From positions 124,001 to 188,000 of the forward strand of contig NZ_SHKP01000008.1 of the NCBI RefSeq assembly GCF_004217215.1: a stretch of DNA of 64,000 bases, in the 5' to 3' direction. This document shows positions 34,438-44,001 of this stretch, piece after piece. Position 1 is the first letter of the stretch. Each line of letters starts with the position of its first letter. A program made the position numbers and the translations under genes. The DNA is from Rivibacter subsaxonicus. Lineage in GTDB: Bacteria; Pseudomonadota; Gammaproteobacteria; Burkholderiales; Burkholderiaceae_C. The notes under the pieces were generated by a model. It had not been told where the DNA came from. It was given only the letters and a program-made list of their open reading frames with translations, and ran no database searches.

Positions 34438-35541
34438 TCAGTCGAAGACCGGCGTCTCCACGCCGAGCACCTTGTGCAACTTCGGGCTGGTGGTCGTGTA
34501 CTGCAGGTGGATGCGCTTCTCGGGGAAGATGATCGGCGCGGCACCGAAGGCCGCGAGCGCCGCCTCGTGGAAGCCGCTCAGGATCAGCTTCTTCTTGCCC
34601 GGGTAGGTGTTGATGTCGCCGACCGCGAAGATGCCCGGCACGTTGGTCTCGAACTTCTCGGTGTCGACCGTGAGCTGCTTGCGGTCGATGCTCAGGCCCC
34701 ACTCGGCGATCGGGCCGAGCTTGGGGCTGAGGCCGAAGAAGACCAGCAGCATGTCCAGCGGAACCACGCGCGTGACGCCGTCGCCGCCGGTGACCTTGAT
34801 CGCGCTGAGCTTGCCGTCGGTCTCGTCGATGCCGGTGACCTGGCCGACGATGAACTGCATCTCGTAGGCCTCGCAGAGTTCCTTCATCTTGGCCACGCTG
34901 GCCGGTGCGGCGCGGAAGCCGTCGCGACGATGGATCAGGATCACGCTTTCGGCCTTGTTGGGGCCGTCCTGCGCGAAGTTCAGCGCCCAGTCGAGCGCCG
35001 AGTCGCCGCCACCGACGATCACCAGGTTCTTGCCGGCGAAAGTGCTCGGATTGCGCACGCGGTAGTGCAGTTGCGTGCCGTCGAACTTGTCGAGCCCCTC
35101 GATCTTGAGCAGGCGCGGCTGGAACGAGCCCACACCGCCGGCGATGAAGATCGTCTTGGTCAGGAAGCGGGTGCCCTTGCTGGTCTGGACGAAGAAGCGG
35201 CCGTCGTCCTGCTTCTGCACCTGGCTCACTTCCTGGCCGAGATGGAAGGTGGCGCCAAAGGGTTCGATCTGCTTGAGCAGGCTGTCGGTCAGCTCCTTGC
35301 CGGTGCACATCGGCACCGCCGGGATGTCGTAGATCGGCTTGTCCGGATAGAGCTCGATGCACTGGCCGCCGGGGTAGGCCAGCGAGTCGATCACGTGCGC
35401 CTTGACCTCGAGCAGGCCGAGCTCGAAGACCTGGAACAGGCCGACCGGGCCGGCGCCGACGATGACCGCATCGGTCTCGATCGGGCCTTCATGCGCACCG
35501 GCGGTGCGGACGATTTCTTCGTTGAGTTTGGGATCCATCAT
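34438..35541 (-). CDS. Ferredoxin-NADP(+) reductase, thioredoxin-reductase-like type
   Basis: A 367-aa FAD/NADPH oxidoreductase. The FAD motif is [19 protein letters not shown], the NADPH motif [17 protein letters not shown], and the C-terminal FAD segment [30 protein letters not shown]. The redox-active CxxC of thioredoxin reductases is absent, which marks the TrxR-like FNR group. fdxA lies 15 bp upstream on the same strand, so it probably reduces, or is reduced by, that ferredoxin. Confidence 0.9.
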   Translation of the reverse strand: MMDPKLNEEIVRTAGAHEGPIETDAVIVGAGPVGLFQVFELGLLEVKAHVIDSLAYPGGQCIELYPDKPIYDIPAVPMCTGKELTDSLLKQIEPFGATFHLGQEVSQVQKQDDGRFFVQTSKGTRFLTKTIFIAGGVGSFQPRLLKIEGLDKFDGTQLHYRVRNPSTFAGKNLVIVGGGDSALDWALNFAQDGPNKAESVILIHRRDGFRAAPASVAKMKELCEAYEMQFIVGQVTGIDETDGKLSAIKVTGGDGVTRVVPLDMLLVFFGLSPKLGPIAEWGLSIDRKQLTVDTEKFETNVPGIFAVGDINTYPGKKKLILSGFHEAALAAFGAAPIIFPEKRIHLQYTTTSPKLHKVLGVETPVFD

Positions 35542-35556
35542 GCGGGCAGGGCAGGC

Positions 35557-35880
35557 TCAGCGCTTGAGTTCGGGGAGCTTGCCGGTCTTGTCTTTCCATT
35601 CGTCGGCATCGGGCAGCGCGGGCTTGCGCTTGGTGATGCTGGGCCAGCCGCGCGCCAGTTCGGCGTTGAGCTTGATCATGTGCTGCTGGTCGCCGGGCAC
35701 GTCTTCCTCGGGCACGATCGCGTTGACCGGGCACTCGGGAATGCAGACCGCGCAGTCGATGCACTCGTCCGGGTCGATGGTGAGGAAGTTCGGCCCTTCG
35801 CGGAAGCAATCGACGGGGCAGACATCGACGCAGTCGGTGTACTTGCAGCGGATGCAGGCTTCGGTGACGACGTGGGTCAT
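35557..35880 (-). CDS. fdxA: Ferredoxin FdxA, 7Fe-8S type
   Basis: A 107-aa ferredoxin. The first cluster region [17 protein letters not shown] and the second [13 protein letters not shown] carry the cysteines of a [3Fe-4S]/[4Fe-4S] pair; [17 protein letters not shown] is the usual FdxA tail. It starts at the ATG 35878-35880. Probably the redox partner of the reductase encoded 15 bp downstream. Confidence 0.95.
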   Translation of the reverse strand: MTHVVTEACIRCKYTDCVDVCPVDCFREGPNFLTIDPDECIDCAVCIPECPVNAIVPEEDVPGDQQHMIKLNAELARGWPSITKRKPALPDADEWKDKTGKLPELKR

Positions 35881-35954
35881 GGCGCGGTGCGCGGCGGCTT
35901 GAGTTGGAATGGGTGGGCGCCGCAAGCGGCACCGGAATCGGCGATTTTAGAGGC

Positions 35955-36737
35955 TCAGCGCCGGTCGAGCCGGGCAACGGCCGCACGCGGCGTGGGGTCG
36001 GGCGCGGCTCGCGCGGCGACTGGAGCCACGGCGGGCGAGGGCAGGGCCTCGGCGCCAACGCCCACCGTCACCACGGTCGGGCGACCGGCGTGCAGCACCG
36101 CGGCCTCGGCCAGCGTGTCGACGCGGTGACTGCTGCCCAACGCGTCGACACAGCCGGCACGCGAGACCACGGCGACCGCCGTCTCGGGCGCCCAGCCGGC
36201 CTCGCGCAGGCGACGGCCGAGCGCGCCGAGCTGGCGTCCGGCCATGTAGAAGACCTCGGTGTCGGCACTGCGCGCGGCGCGCAACTCGCCCTCGCGCGAC
36301 ATCGCGGTGGTGAGGCTCACGCTGCGGCCGCGACCGCGCCGCGTCAGCGGGCGCTGCATCTGCGCGGCGCCGGCCAGCGCCGCGGTCACGCCGGGCACGA
36401 CCTCGGCCTCGAGGCCGGCGGCGGCCAGCGCTTGCAGTTCCTCCTCGAGTCGGCCGAAGACGCTCGGATCACCGCCCTTGAGGCGCACGACACGGCGGCC
36501 GCTACTGCCCAGCTTGACCAGCAGCGCGTTGATGCGGGCTTGGCCGGTGGAGTCACAGAAGCCGCGCTTGCCGACGTCGATCCACTCCGCGCGCGGCGCG
36601 AACTGGTGGAACGCGGCCTCATCGATCAGCGCGTCGTGCAGCACCACCTCGGCCACGGCCAGGCGCTGGGCACCGCGCAGCGTGATCAGGTCGGCCGCAC
36701 CCGGGCCGGCACCGATGAAGACGACGGGTGATCTCAA
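35955..36737 (-). CDS. cobA: Uroporphyrinogen-III C-methyltransferase
   Basis: A 260-aa SAM-dependent methyltransferase that makes precorrin-2, the precursor of siroheme. Motifs: FIGAGPGAADLITLRG at the N-terminus, VVRLKGGDPSVFGR, and PGVTAALAGAAQ. It lacks the CysG oxidase/ferrochelatase domain, so other proteins must finish siroheme. It overlaps cysN by 4 bp (ATGA) and is the last gene of the sulfate-reduction operon, supplying siroheme for CysI. Confidence 0.92.
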   Translation of the reverse strand: MRSPVVFIGAGPGAADLITLRGAQRLAVAEVVLHDALIDEAAFHQFAPRAEWIDVGKRGFCDSTGQARINALLVKLGSSGRRVVRLKGGDPSVFGRLEEELQALAAAGLEAEVVPGVTAALAGAAQMQRPLTRRGRGRSVSLTTAMSREGELRAARSADTEVFYMAGRQLGALGRRLREAGWAPETAVAVVSRAGCVDALGSSHRVDTLAEAAVLHAGRPTVVTVGVGAEALPSPAVAPVAARAAPDPTPRAAVARLDRR

Positions 36738-38041
36738 GATGCTCGCTCCACCAGCAATGCTCCGCTGGTGCGGTGCGTCGCCGGATCGACCACGATCAGC
36801 GCGCCGGCCATGCGGTTGTCGGCGTAGGGCTCCAACGGCAGCGGCGCCTGCAACTGCACCGTGACGCGGCCGATCTCGTTGACGTCAAGTTCGTGGGCGT
36901 CGGTCGGCTGCAGGCTGTGGATGTCGAGCCGATGCTCGATCGCGCTGATGCGCGCCTGCACCCAGCGCTGGCCATGGCGCAGCCAGTACTTGCGGCCAAG
37001 CTGGGCCGGCTCGGTGTCGAGCCAAGCCAGCGTCGCGCTGAAGCTCTGGGTCGGCCGCACGCTGCCGGGCGTCGCGAACCAGTCGCCGCGCGAGATGTCG
37101 AGTTCGCGGTCGAGCACCAGGCCGGCCGATTGCCCGGCCTCGACGCTGCGCGCTGGTTCGCCGGCGCGGTGCAGCGCGGCCACGGTCGCGGTCTCGCCGC
37201 TCGGGAAGGCCTGGACCTGGTCGCCGACATGGACGCTGCCGTGGGCGATGCGGCCCCAGAGGATGCGGGTCGGGTTGGCGCCATCGCCGACCTTGGCCAC
37301 GTACTGCACCGGCAGCAGCAGCGCGCCGTCGTGTCGTTCGTCGGTGGCGGGCAACTGGTGCAGCAGTTCGAGCAGCGTCGGACCGGCGTACCAGGTCCAG
37401 CGCGCCGAGTGCACGATCACGTTGTCGCCGCGCAGGGCCGAGACCGGCACGACGGCGGCGACCTCGATGCCGGCCTGGGTGGCAAAGCCTTCGAGCGCGG
37501 CCTTCACGGCCGCGAAGGCGGGCTGCGCATCGGCATCGATCGCATCGAGCTTGTTGACCGCGAACACGATGCTCGGCACCCGCAGCAGCTTCGCCAGCAG
37601 CGCGTGGCGACGGGTCTGCGGCAGCAGTTGCACCTCGGCCGCGCGCCAGTCGATCTTGGTGATGTCGACCAGCACCACCGCGGCATCGCTGCCGGCGGCA
37701 GCGGTCACCATGTTGCGCGTGTACTGCTCGTGGCCGGGGGCGTCGGCGATGATGAACTTGCGGCTGCGGGTCGCGAAGTAGCGGTAGGCGACGTCGATCG
37801 TGATGCCCTGTTCGCGCTCGGCTTCCAGCCCGTCGGTCAGCAGCGAGAGGTCGATCGCCTCGCCGGCGGCGCGCTTCTCGAGCGCATCGAGCTGGTCGGC
37901 CAGGATCGCGCGCGAGTCATAGAGCAGGCGCCCGATCAGCGTGCTCTTGCCATCGTCGACCGAGCCGGCGGTGAGGAAGCGCAGCGCCTTGTGTGTGAGG
38001 GCGTCGATCGGCGCCTCGAGTTCTTGCAACACGGCGCTCAT
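36734..38041 (-). CDS. cysN: Sulfate adenylyltransferase subunit 1 (GTPase)
   Basis: A 435-aa GTPase subunit of ATP sulfurylase, EF-Tu-like. The P-loop is GSVDDGKST, switch regions are REQGITIDVAYRYF and DAPGHEQYTRNM, and the guanine specificity motif NKLD is in FAVNKLDAID. It has no C-terminal APS kinase extension, so the cell uses direct APS reduction (see cysH). The ATG overlaps the cysD stop by 1 bp. Confidence 0.96.
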   Translation of the reverse strand: MSAVLQELEAPIDALTHKALRFLTAGSVDDGKSTLIGRLLYDSRAILADQLDALEKRAAGEAIDLSLLTDGLEAEREQGITIDVAYRYFATRSRKFIIADAPGHEQYTRNMVTAAAGSDAAVVLVDITKIDWRAAEVQLLPQTRRHALLAKLLRVPSIVFAVNKLDAIDADAQPAFAAVKAALEGFATQAGIEVAAVVPVSALRGDNVIVHSARWTWYAGPTLLELLHQLPATDERHDGALLLPVQYVAKVGDGANPTRILWGRIAHGSVHVGDQVQAFPSGETATVAALHRAGEPARSVEAGQSAGLVLDRELDISRGDWFATPGSVRPTQSFSATLAWLDTEPAQLGRKYWLRHGQRWVQARISAIEHRLDIHSLQPTDAHELDVNEIGRVTVQLQAPLPLEPYADNRMAGALIVVDPATHRTSGALLVERAS

Positions 38042-39009
38042 CAGAAATAGCCTTCCTTCTTGCGGCGCTCCATCGAGGCCTCGCTGGTGCGGTCGTCCAT
38101 GCGGGTGGCGCCGCGCTCGCTCACGGTCACGGTCAGCGTCTCGGCAACGATGTCGGCGGCGCTCGCGGCGTCGCTCTCCACCGGGCAGGTGCAGGTCATG
38201 TCGCCGACGGTCCGGAAACGCACCGTCGCGGTCTCGACCGTCTCGCCAGCCTCGGGCGGCGTGACATCGGTCAGCGGCACCAGCAGGCCCTTGCGCCGGA
38301 TCACCTCGCGCTCGTGGGCGAAGTACAGGCCCGGCAGCGGGATCGTCTCGCGCGCGATGTAGAGCCAGACGTCGAGCTCGGTCCAGTTGCTGATCGGGAA
38401 GGCGCGGAAATGCTCGCCCGGGCGGATGCGGGTGTTGAACAGCGTCCACAGCTCGGGCCGCTGCTCCTTGGGCTGCCACTGGCCGAAGCTGTCGCGGTGG
38501 CTGAAGATGCGCTCCTTGGCGCGCGCCTTCTCCTCGTCGCGACGGGCGCCGCCGATCAGGCAGTCGAAACGGTGCTCGTCGATGGCTTCCAGCAGCGTCA
38601 CGGTCTGGTGGCCGTTGCGCGACTCCAGCGGGTGCGCCAGCCGCACGGTGCCGCGCTTCATCGAATCCTCGAGATGGCCGACCACGAGTCGCTCGCCCAT
38701 CTCGGCCACGCGCTGGTCGCGGAAGTCGATCACTTCGGGGAAGTTGTGGCCGGTGTCCACATGCAGCAGCGGGAACGGCAGCTTGCCTTCGAAACGGTTG
38801 CGGTCGCCACCCGGCTGGCGCTGCTTGAAGGCCTTCTCGGCCAGGCGCAGCACGACGCAGGAGTCCTTGCCGCCGGAGAACAGCAGCGCCGGGCGCTCGA
38901 AGCTGGCGGCGACCTCGCGCAGGATGAAGATCGCTTCCTCTTCCAGCGCGTCGAGGTGGCGGTGGTCGAGTTCGGGCAGCAGGCGGTCGAGGTTGACGGG
39001 GGCGTTCAT
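38041..39009 (-). CDS. cysD: Sulfate adenylyltransferase subunit 2
   Basis: A 322-aa PP-loop ATP pyrophosphatase subunit that makes APS from ATP and sulfate. The PP-loop SGGKDS is at residues 45-50; HVDTGHNFPEVI, IGGARRDEEKARAKERIFSHRD and the basic C-terminus ERRKKEGYF are typical. It overlaps cysH by 4 bp upstream and cysN by 1 bp downstream. Confidence 0.97.
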   Translation of the reverse strand: MNAPVNLDRLLPELDHRHLDALEEEAIFILREVAASFERPALLFSGGKDSCVVLRLAEKAFKQRQPGGDRNRFEGKLPFPLLHVDTGHNFPEVIDFRDQRVAEMGERLVVGHLEDSMKRGTVRLAHPLESRNGHQTVTLLEAIDEHRFDCLIGGARRDEEKARAKERIFSHRDSFGQWQPKEQRPELWTLFNTRIRPGEHFRAFPISNWTELDVWLYIARETIPLPGLYFAHEREVIRRKGLLVPLTDVTPPEAGETVETATVRFRTVGDMTCTCPVESDAASAADIVAETLTVTVSERGATRMDDRTSEASMERRKKEGYF

Positions 39010-39764
39010 CGAGCGGATCCGATCATCGAGACGGCGGCCGTCTCGTCTTCTTCGTGTTTGACGTGCAAACCGCACTCCTTGGCTATTTCGTCCTCCCACC
39101 ACCAGCGTCCCGCACGGAACGGTTCGCCGACGGCGATCGCGCGGGTGCAGGGCTCGCAGCCAATGCTGGGCATGAACTCGTCGTGCAGCGGGTTGTAGGG
39201 CACCTCGCGCGTGGCGACGAAGTGCCAGACATCGCCCCAGCTCCAGTCGGCCAGCGGGTTGAGCTTCAAGCGGCCGGCATCGTCGCGATCACGCTCAGGC
39301 ACCTCTCCGCGGGCGTCGCTCTGCTCGCGGCGCAGGCCGGTGACCCAGGCGGTGCGGGCGGCCAGCATGCGGCCCAGCGGCTCCATCTTGCGCAGGCCGC
39401 AGCAGGCCTTGCGCAGCGCGATGCTCTCGAACATCGCGCGCTCGCCATGGTCGCGGACGAAATGGATCACCGACTCGGCCTGCGGGCGGAACAGTTCGAC
39501 CGCGAGGCCGTAGCGCTGCTCGATGGTCGGGATCAGCGCCAGCGTCTGCGCGTGCAGCTTGCCGGTCTCGAGCGTGGCGATCGCGATCGGCAGGCGCTGC
39601 TCGGCGATCAGGTGCGTCAGCACCATGTCCTCGACGCCGAGGCTGGTGGCCTGGACGATGGTGCCCGGGTGCTCGGCGGCGGCGGCACGCAGCAACCCGA
39701 GCGTGTGCTCGAGCTTTGCATCGAAGCCGGCACTGGCGCGTGCGTACAGGGCGATGGCACTCAC
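39006..39764 (-). CDS. cysH: Phosphoadenylyl/adenylyl-sulfate reductase
   Basis: A 252-aa reductase with the iron-sulfur cysteines of the APS-reducing type: KACCGLRK and IGCEPCTR. TSLGVEDMVLTHL forms the PP-loop-like start and the C-terminal KECGLH carries the redox-active Cys. With no APS kinase in the operon, it probably reduces APS directly. It overlaps the DUF934 gene and cysD by 4 bp each. Confidence 0.95.
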   Translation of the reverse strand: MSAIALYARASAGFDAKLEHTLGLLRAAAAEHPGTIVQATSLGVEDMVLTHLIAEQRLPIAIATLETGKLHAQTLALIPTIEQRYGLAVELFRPQAESVIHFVRDHGERAMFESIALRKACCGLRKMEPLGRMLAARTAWVTGLRREQSDARGEVPERDRDDAGRLKLNPLADWSWGDVWHFVATREVPYNPLHDEFMPSIGCEPCTRAIAVGEPFRAGRWWWEDEIAKECGLHVKHEEDETAAVSMIGSAR

Positions 39765-40270
39765 GCGTGCGCTCCCGTCCGCGCAAACAGCGGCCTGGTC
39801 GCCTCGACGTCACCCTGGTAGTGGCCCGTGGCTTCGAAGTCCTTGAGCAGCCGCTCGGCCGTCGCCGGTCGCTGGTCACCACGCAGCAGCGCCTCGGAAA
39901 AACCGGTGCGGGCCAGCAGCGGCACCATGTCGACCACCACGTCGCCGGCGGCACGGACGATGCCCGCGAAGCGATAGCGCGAGCGCAGCAGGTGCGCTTG
40001 GCTGTAGGCGCGGCCGTCGGTCCACTTCGGGAAATTCAGCACCACCAGCGCGATGCGCGGCAGGTCTTCGGCCAGCGACTCGATGTCGGCGTCGTTCGGC
40101 ACCGAGACGCCCAGCCGCAGTCCGGCCGGCCATTGCTGGCGGATCGCGTGCCACTGCGCCAGCGTCAGCAACTGGTGATCAGCCGGGGTCAGCGTGACGA
40201 GCGGGCCGTCCTCGCCCTCGGTCGTGTGCCAGGCGTCGCGCTTGGGGTCGATGAAGCTGAGCGCGCTCAT
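39761..40270 (-). CDS. DUF934 protein of the sulfate-reduction operon
   Basis: A 169-aa DUF934 protein (COG3749). Typical stretches are GVSVPNDADIESLAEDLPRIALVVLNFPKWTDGRAYSQAHLLRSRY and GDVVVDM near the middle, with ALLRGDQ after them. This family is regularly encoded between cysI and cysH in proteobacteria; its biochemical role is unknown, perhaps a reductase accessory protein. It overlaps cysI and cysH by 4 bp each. Confidence 0.9.
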   Translation of the reverse strand: MSALSFIDPKRDAWHTTEGEDGPLVTLTPADHQLLTLAQWHAIRQQWPAGLRLGVSVPNDADIESLAEDLPRIALVVLNFPKWTDGRAYSQAHLLRSRYRFAGIVRAAGDVVVDMVPLLARTGFSEALLRGDQRPATAERLLKDFEATGHYQGDVEATRPLFARTGAHA

Positions 40271-41973
40271 GCCGCGGCCTCTTCCGTACGCGCGGTCGTC
40301 TTGCGCACCGCGTTGGCCGCGCCCTTGAACGGCTCGATGCCGATACGTCGCACGGTGTCGATGAAGCGTTCGCTGGCCGCCGTGCGCTGGCCGCGATAGG
40401 TCTCGATCACCGCCTCGATCACGTCGGCCACTTCCTCGGCCGCGAAGCTGGGCCCGATCACCTTGCCCGGCACCGAGGCGCCCGAGAGCGTGGAACCGTC
40501 CGAGCCGCCGAGCGAGACCTGGTACCACTCCTTGCCGTCCTTGTCGACGCCGAGGATGCCGATGTGGCCGCTGTGGTGGTGGCCGCAGCTGTTGATGCAG
40601 CCGCTGATATGGAGGTCGATGTCGCCGATGTCGTCGAGCTCGTCGAGGTCCTCGAAGCGCTCGGTGATGTCGGCCGCGATCGGGATCGAGCGCGCATTGG
40701 CCAGCGCGCAGAAGTCGCCGCCGGGGCAGGCGATCATGTCGGTCAGCAGGCCGATGTTGGGCGTGGCGAAGCTGCCCTCGCGCGCGGCCTGCCAGACGGC
40801 GAACAACTCGTCCTCGCGCACCCAGGGCAGCAACAGGTTCTGGTCGTGCGTGACGCGCAGTTCGCCCTGGCTGAAGCGGTCGGCGATCTCGGCGGCGGCG
40901 TCCATCTGGGCGTCGGTCACGTCGCCCGGCGCCTGACCGACTCGCTTGAGCGAGAGCGTCACTGCGCGGTAGCCCGGCACGCGGTGCGGGTGCACGTTGC
41001 GCTCCAGCCAGCGCTTCATCGCGGCCGGCGTTTCGGCCGCCGGCTCGCGTGACTCGCGCGGCGCCACGCCGGCCGGATCGCGGAACGAGGCCGCGACGCG
41101 GTCGAGCTCGGCCTGCGGAATCAGGTGCGCATCACCGTCGGTGTCGTGCGCCAGGATCGCCTTGAACTCGGCGTTGACCGCGTCGAAGAACTTCTGGCCC
41201 TCGGCCTTGACCAGGATCTTGATGCGGGCCTTGTACATGTTGTCGCGCCGGCCGTAGCGGTTGTAGACCCGCACGATCGCCTCGATGTAGACGAGGATCT
41301 GCTGCCACGGCACGAAGGCGTTGATCAGCGCGCCGATCACCGGCGTGCGGCCCATGCCGCCGCCGACGAAGACCTTGAAGCCGACCTCGCCGGCCTCGTT
41401 CTTGAGCAGGTGCAGGCCGATGTCGTGCCACTCGGTGGCCGCGCGGTCCTCGGCGGCGCCGCTGACGGCGATCTTGAACTTGCGCGGCAGGAAGGCGAAC
41501 TCCGGGTGCAGCGTGCTCCACTGGCGCAGGATCTCGCAGTAGGGCCGCGGGTCGACGATCTCGTCGGCCGCGATGCCGGCCAGGCCATCGCTGGTGATGT
41601 TGCGGATGCAGTTGCCGCTGGTCTGGATGCCGTGCATGTCCACGGCCGCCAGCAGGTCCATCACGTCGGCGCTCTTCTCAAGCGGGATCCAGTTGTATTG
41701 CAGGTTCTGGCGCGTCGTGAAGTGGCCGTAGCCACGGTCGAACTCGCGCGCAATGCGCCCGAGCTGGCGCAGCTGGCGGCTGCTCAGCTCGCCATAGGGC
41801 ACCGCGACCCGCAGCATCGGCGCGTGGCGCTGGACGTACCAGCCGTTCTGCAGCCGCAGCGGGCGGAAGTCGTCGCCGCTGAGCTCGCCGCTGAGGTGGC
41901 GTTCGAGCTGGTCGCGGAACTGGCGGGCGCGTTCATGAACGAAGGCGCGGTCGAAATCGGTATAGGCGTACAT
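40267..41973 (-). CDS. cysI: Sulfite reductase hemoprotein
   Basis: A 568-aa siroheme [4Fe-4S] sulfite (or nitrite/sulfite) reductase. Cluster/siroheme ligands are in ACPGGDFCALA (C-x5-C) and SGCINSCGHH (C-x3-C); GHFTTRQNLQYNWI and TSGNCIRNIT form the substrate site. It is the first gene of the six-gene operon. No flavoprotein CysJ is present, so ferredoxin is a likely donor; fdxA lies nearby. Upstream DNA is AT-rich, fitting a CysB-activated promoter, though no site can be defined. Confidence 0.94.
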   Translation of the reverse strand: MYAYTDFDRAFVHERARQFRDQLERHLSGELSGDDFRPLRLQNGWYVQRHAPMLRVAVPYGELSSRQLRQLGRIAREFDRGYGHFTTRQNLQYNWIPLEKSADVMDLLAAVDMHGIQTSGNCIRNITSDGLAGIAADEIVDPRPYCEILRQWSTLHPEFAFLPRKFKIAVSGAAEDRAATEWHDIGLHLLKNEAGEVGFKVFVGGGMGRTPVIGALINAFVPWQQILVYIEAIVRVYNRYGRRDNMYKARIKILVKAEGQKFFDAVNAEFKAILAHDTDGDAHLIPQAELDRVAASFRDPAGVAPRESREPAAETPAAMKRWLERNVHPHRVPGYRAVTLSLKRVGQAPGDVTDAQMDAAAEIADRFSQGELRVTHDQNLLLPWVREDELFAVWQAAREGSFATPNIGLLTDMIACPGGDFCALANARSIPIAADITERFEDLDELDDIGDIDLHISGCINSCGHHHSGHIGILGVDKDGKEWYQVSLGGSDGSTLSGASVPGKVIGPSFAAEEVADVIEAVIETYRGQRTAASERFIDTVRRIGIEPFKGAANAVRKTTARTEEAAA

Positions 41974-42110
41974 CGGGCCGGGAAGGGCTCAGGAGCGACG
42001 AATGCTAGGGAACCCTTATATGTTTGGGAACGATTTGTTTATCCGCAGCTAATGCTCAAGACGTATATGCCTAGACGCTCGGCGCGCTTCGAACCCTAGA
42101 ATTGCCGGCA

Positions 42111-43067
42111 ATGAACCGACTCTCCCCGACGCGCCGGGCCTGGCTCCTGCGCGCCATGGCCGGAGCGGGCGGCGTGGCAATGGCGGGCCTGGGTGCCGGC
42201 TGTGCGAGCACGCCGGCCCCGGCTCCCGTGGCCATCCAGCCCTCGCCATCCATCCCGTCGCCGGTGCCGCCTCCACCGGTCGCACCGCCACGACCGCCGC
42301 GCGTGGGCCTCGCGCTCGGCGGCGGCGCCGCACGCGGCTTTGCCCATATCGGCGTGATCCAGGTGCTCGAGGAGCAGGGCATCAAGGTCGACCTGGTCGC
42401 CGGCACCTCGGCCGGCAGCCTGGTGGCGGCAATGTGGGCCTCGGGCAAGAGCGGGGTCGAGCTTGGCTCGCTCGCGGCCTCGATGGAGGAAAGCTCGATC
42501 ACCGACTGGACCTACCCCGGCCGCGGCCTGCTGCGCGGCGAGGCCCTGGCGCGCTACGTGCGCGAGCACACCGAGGGTCGCTCGATCGAGAACATGGTGC
42601 GCCCGCTCGGCATCGTCGCCACCGATCTCGCCAGCGGCGAGCCGATCCTGTTCAGGCGCGGCGATCCGGGCGTGGCGGTGCGCGCCTCGAGCGCGGTGCC
42701 GGCGGTCTTCCAGCCGGTGAAGATCGGCAGCCGCGAGTACGTCGACGGCGGCCTGGTGGCGCCGGTGCCGGTGCGCTTTGCCCGTCAGATGGGGGCCGAA
42801 TTGGTGATCGCGGTCGACATCTCGCAGGTGCCCGACGGCCAGCCCACTGGCGACGCTTTGAAGATGCTGCTGCAGACCTTTTCGATCATGGGCAAGAGCC
42901 TGAACCAGTACGAACTGCGCGAGGCCGACATCGTGATGCGGCCCAAGTTGCAGGGCGTCTCGGGCGCGGACTTCGGCGCCCGCCGGTTGGCCGTGATGGC
43001 CGGACGCGAGGCGGCGCTGACGATGCTGCCGGACCTCAAGGCGCGCATCGCGGCCGGGGTCCGCTAG
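42111..43067 (+). CDS. Patatin-like phospholipase, lipoprotein
   Basis: A 318-aa lipoprotein. The signal ends in GLGAGC (lipobox), followed by a Pro/Ala-rich linker (residues about 35-65). The patatin domain has the oxyanion loop GGGAARG, the nucleophile Ser in GTSAGS and the catalytic Asp in VDGGLVAPVPV, so it should be an active lipid hydrolase at the envelope. I take the ATG at 42111; a TTG at 42102 is in frame. A second patatin lipoprotein (55033) is a paralogue. Confidence 0.88.
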   Translation: MNRLSPTRRAWLLRAMAGAGGVAMAGLGAGCASTPAPAPVAIQPSPSIPSPVPPPPVAPPRPPRVGLALGGGAARGFAHIGVIQVLEEQGIKVDLVAGTSAGSLVAAMWASGKSGVELGSLAASMEESSITDWTYPGRGLLRGEALARYVREHTEGRSIENMVRPLGIVATDLASGEPILFRRGDPGVAVRASSAVPAVFQPVKIGSREYVDGGLVAPVPVRFARQMGAELVIAVDISQVPDGQPTGDALKMLLQTFSIMGKSLNQYELREADIVMRPKLQGVSGADFGARRLAVMAGREAALTMLPDLKARIAAGVR

Positions 43068-43088
43068 GCGTGCAAGACCCGAGCGGAC

Positions 43089-43121
43089 AAAAAAATAGGC
43101 CCGAGCCGTGAGGCTCGGGCC
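43089..43121 (-). terminator. Terminator of the phasin gene
   Basis: GGCCCGAGCC-TCAC-GGCTCGGGCC stem on the minus strand followed by seven T residues (plus-strand A run at 43089-43095). It lies about 160 bp beyond the phasin stop and may also act as an attenuator for the plus strand. Confidence 0.75.
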
Positions 43122-43280
43122 GAAGGTACCTGGACCTTGCGGCGCGCGAGGTACCGAGGAGACAACCTTTGCAGGAGGTATGCCGGTCGCCCGGCACACA
43201 CGGTAGATGGCTACCGCCTGCAGAAGTTCAAGGGGGCCGACCCTAGAAGGGCCGGCGCCGGCTCGGTACCCGTGCGGCGA

Positions 43281-43832
43281 TCAGCCGCGGCGCGAGGCCT
43301 TGGTGGCGGCCTGGGTCGCCTTCACCGCGCTGGTGTTGATCGCCTGGAAGTTGGCTTCGGCCACGTCGGCAGCCTGCTTGGCGGCCTTGTGCACGCTCTC
43401 GAGCGCGTTGTTGGCGGCAGCCACAGCCGACTTGACGAGGGCGGCGGCGTTCTCGGTGCCGGCCGGCGCGTTCTTGACGGCGGTGTCGACGAAGGCCGCG
43501 AACTTCTTCTGCGACTCGGCGAACTGCGCTTCGGCGACCTGGCTCACCTCGGCGCCGGTGGCGGAGGCGATCTCGTACACGTGGCGGCTGTAGGCGGCGG
43601 CCTTTTCGGCGCTCGGCTGCAGCAGGCTGGCCTGCAGGGCCAGCAGTTCCTGGGCATCCTTGACCGACAGCGTGGCCTTGGCATGCTCGGTGGCTTCGGT
43701 CAGGCTGGCCTTGGCGACTTGGAGGTTGAGCTCGACGAGCTTTTCCACGCCTTCGAAAGCCTTGTTGGTCAGGCCGAAGAAGGATTCGAGGTTGGTTTTC
43801 TGGGCGGCGATGATCTGGTCGGCGGTCAGCAT
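43281..43832 (-). CDS. phaP: Phasin family protein
   Basis: A 183-aa phasin, an amphipathic helical protein that coats polyhydroxyalkanoate granules. The N-terminal [38 protein letters not shown] is the Phasin_2 signature; the Ala-rich C-terminus is helical. An RBS (AGGAGACGC) precedes the ATG at 43830-43832. Its presence implies PHA storage, consistent with scoAB and the many acyl-CoA genes. Confidence 0.93.
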   Translation of the reverse strand: MLTADQIIAAQKTNLESFFGLTNKAFEGVEKLVELNLQVAKASLTEATEHAKATLSVKDAQELLALQASLLQPSAEKAAAYSRHVYEIASATGAEVSQVAEAQFAESQKKFAAFVDTAVKNAPAGTENAAALVKSAVAAANNALESVHKAAKQAADVAEANFQAINTSAVKATQAATKASRRG

Positions 43833-44001
43833 GGTGCGTCTCCTGAGGAAAGTTGGGGCAAGGGATGAAGCGGGTTCGTCGTCTGTGCCACCGTGTTGTT
43901 GCACTGCAGCATGTGACGAAGTATACGGATGATCCGCGCGGGATCAAGCGTTTGTTGCGCCGCAGCAAACGATTCGAGTGGCGACTCTAGACAAGGCCGG
44001 C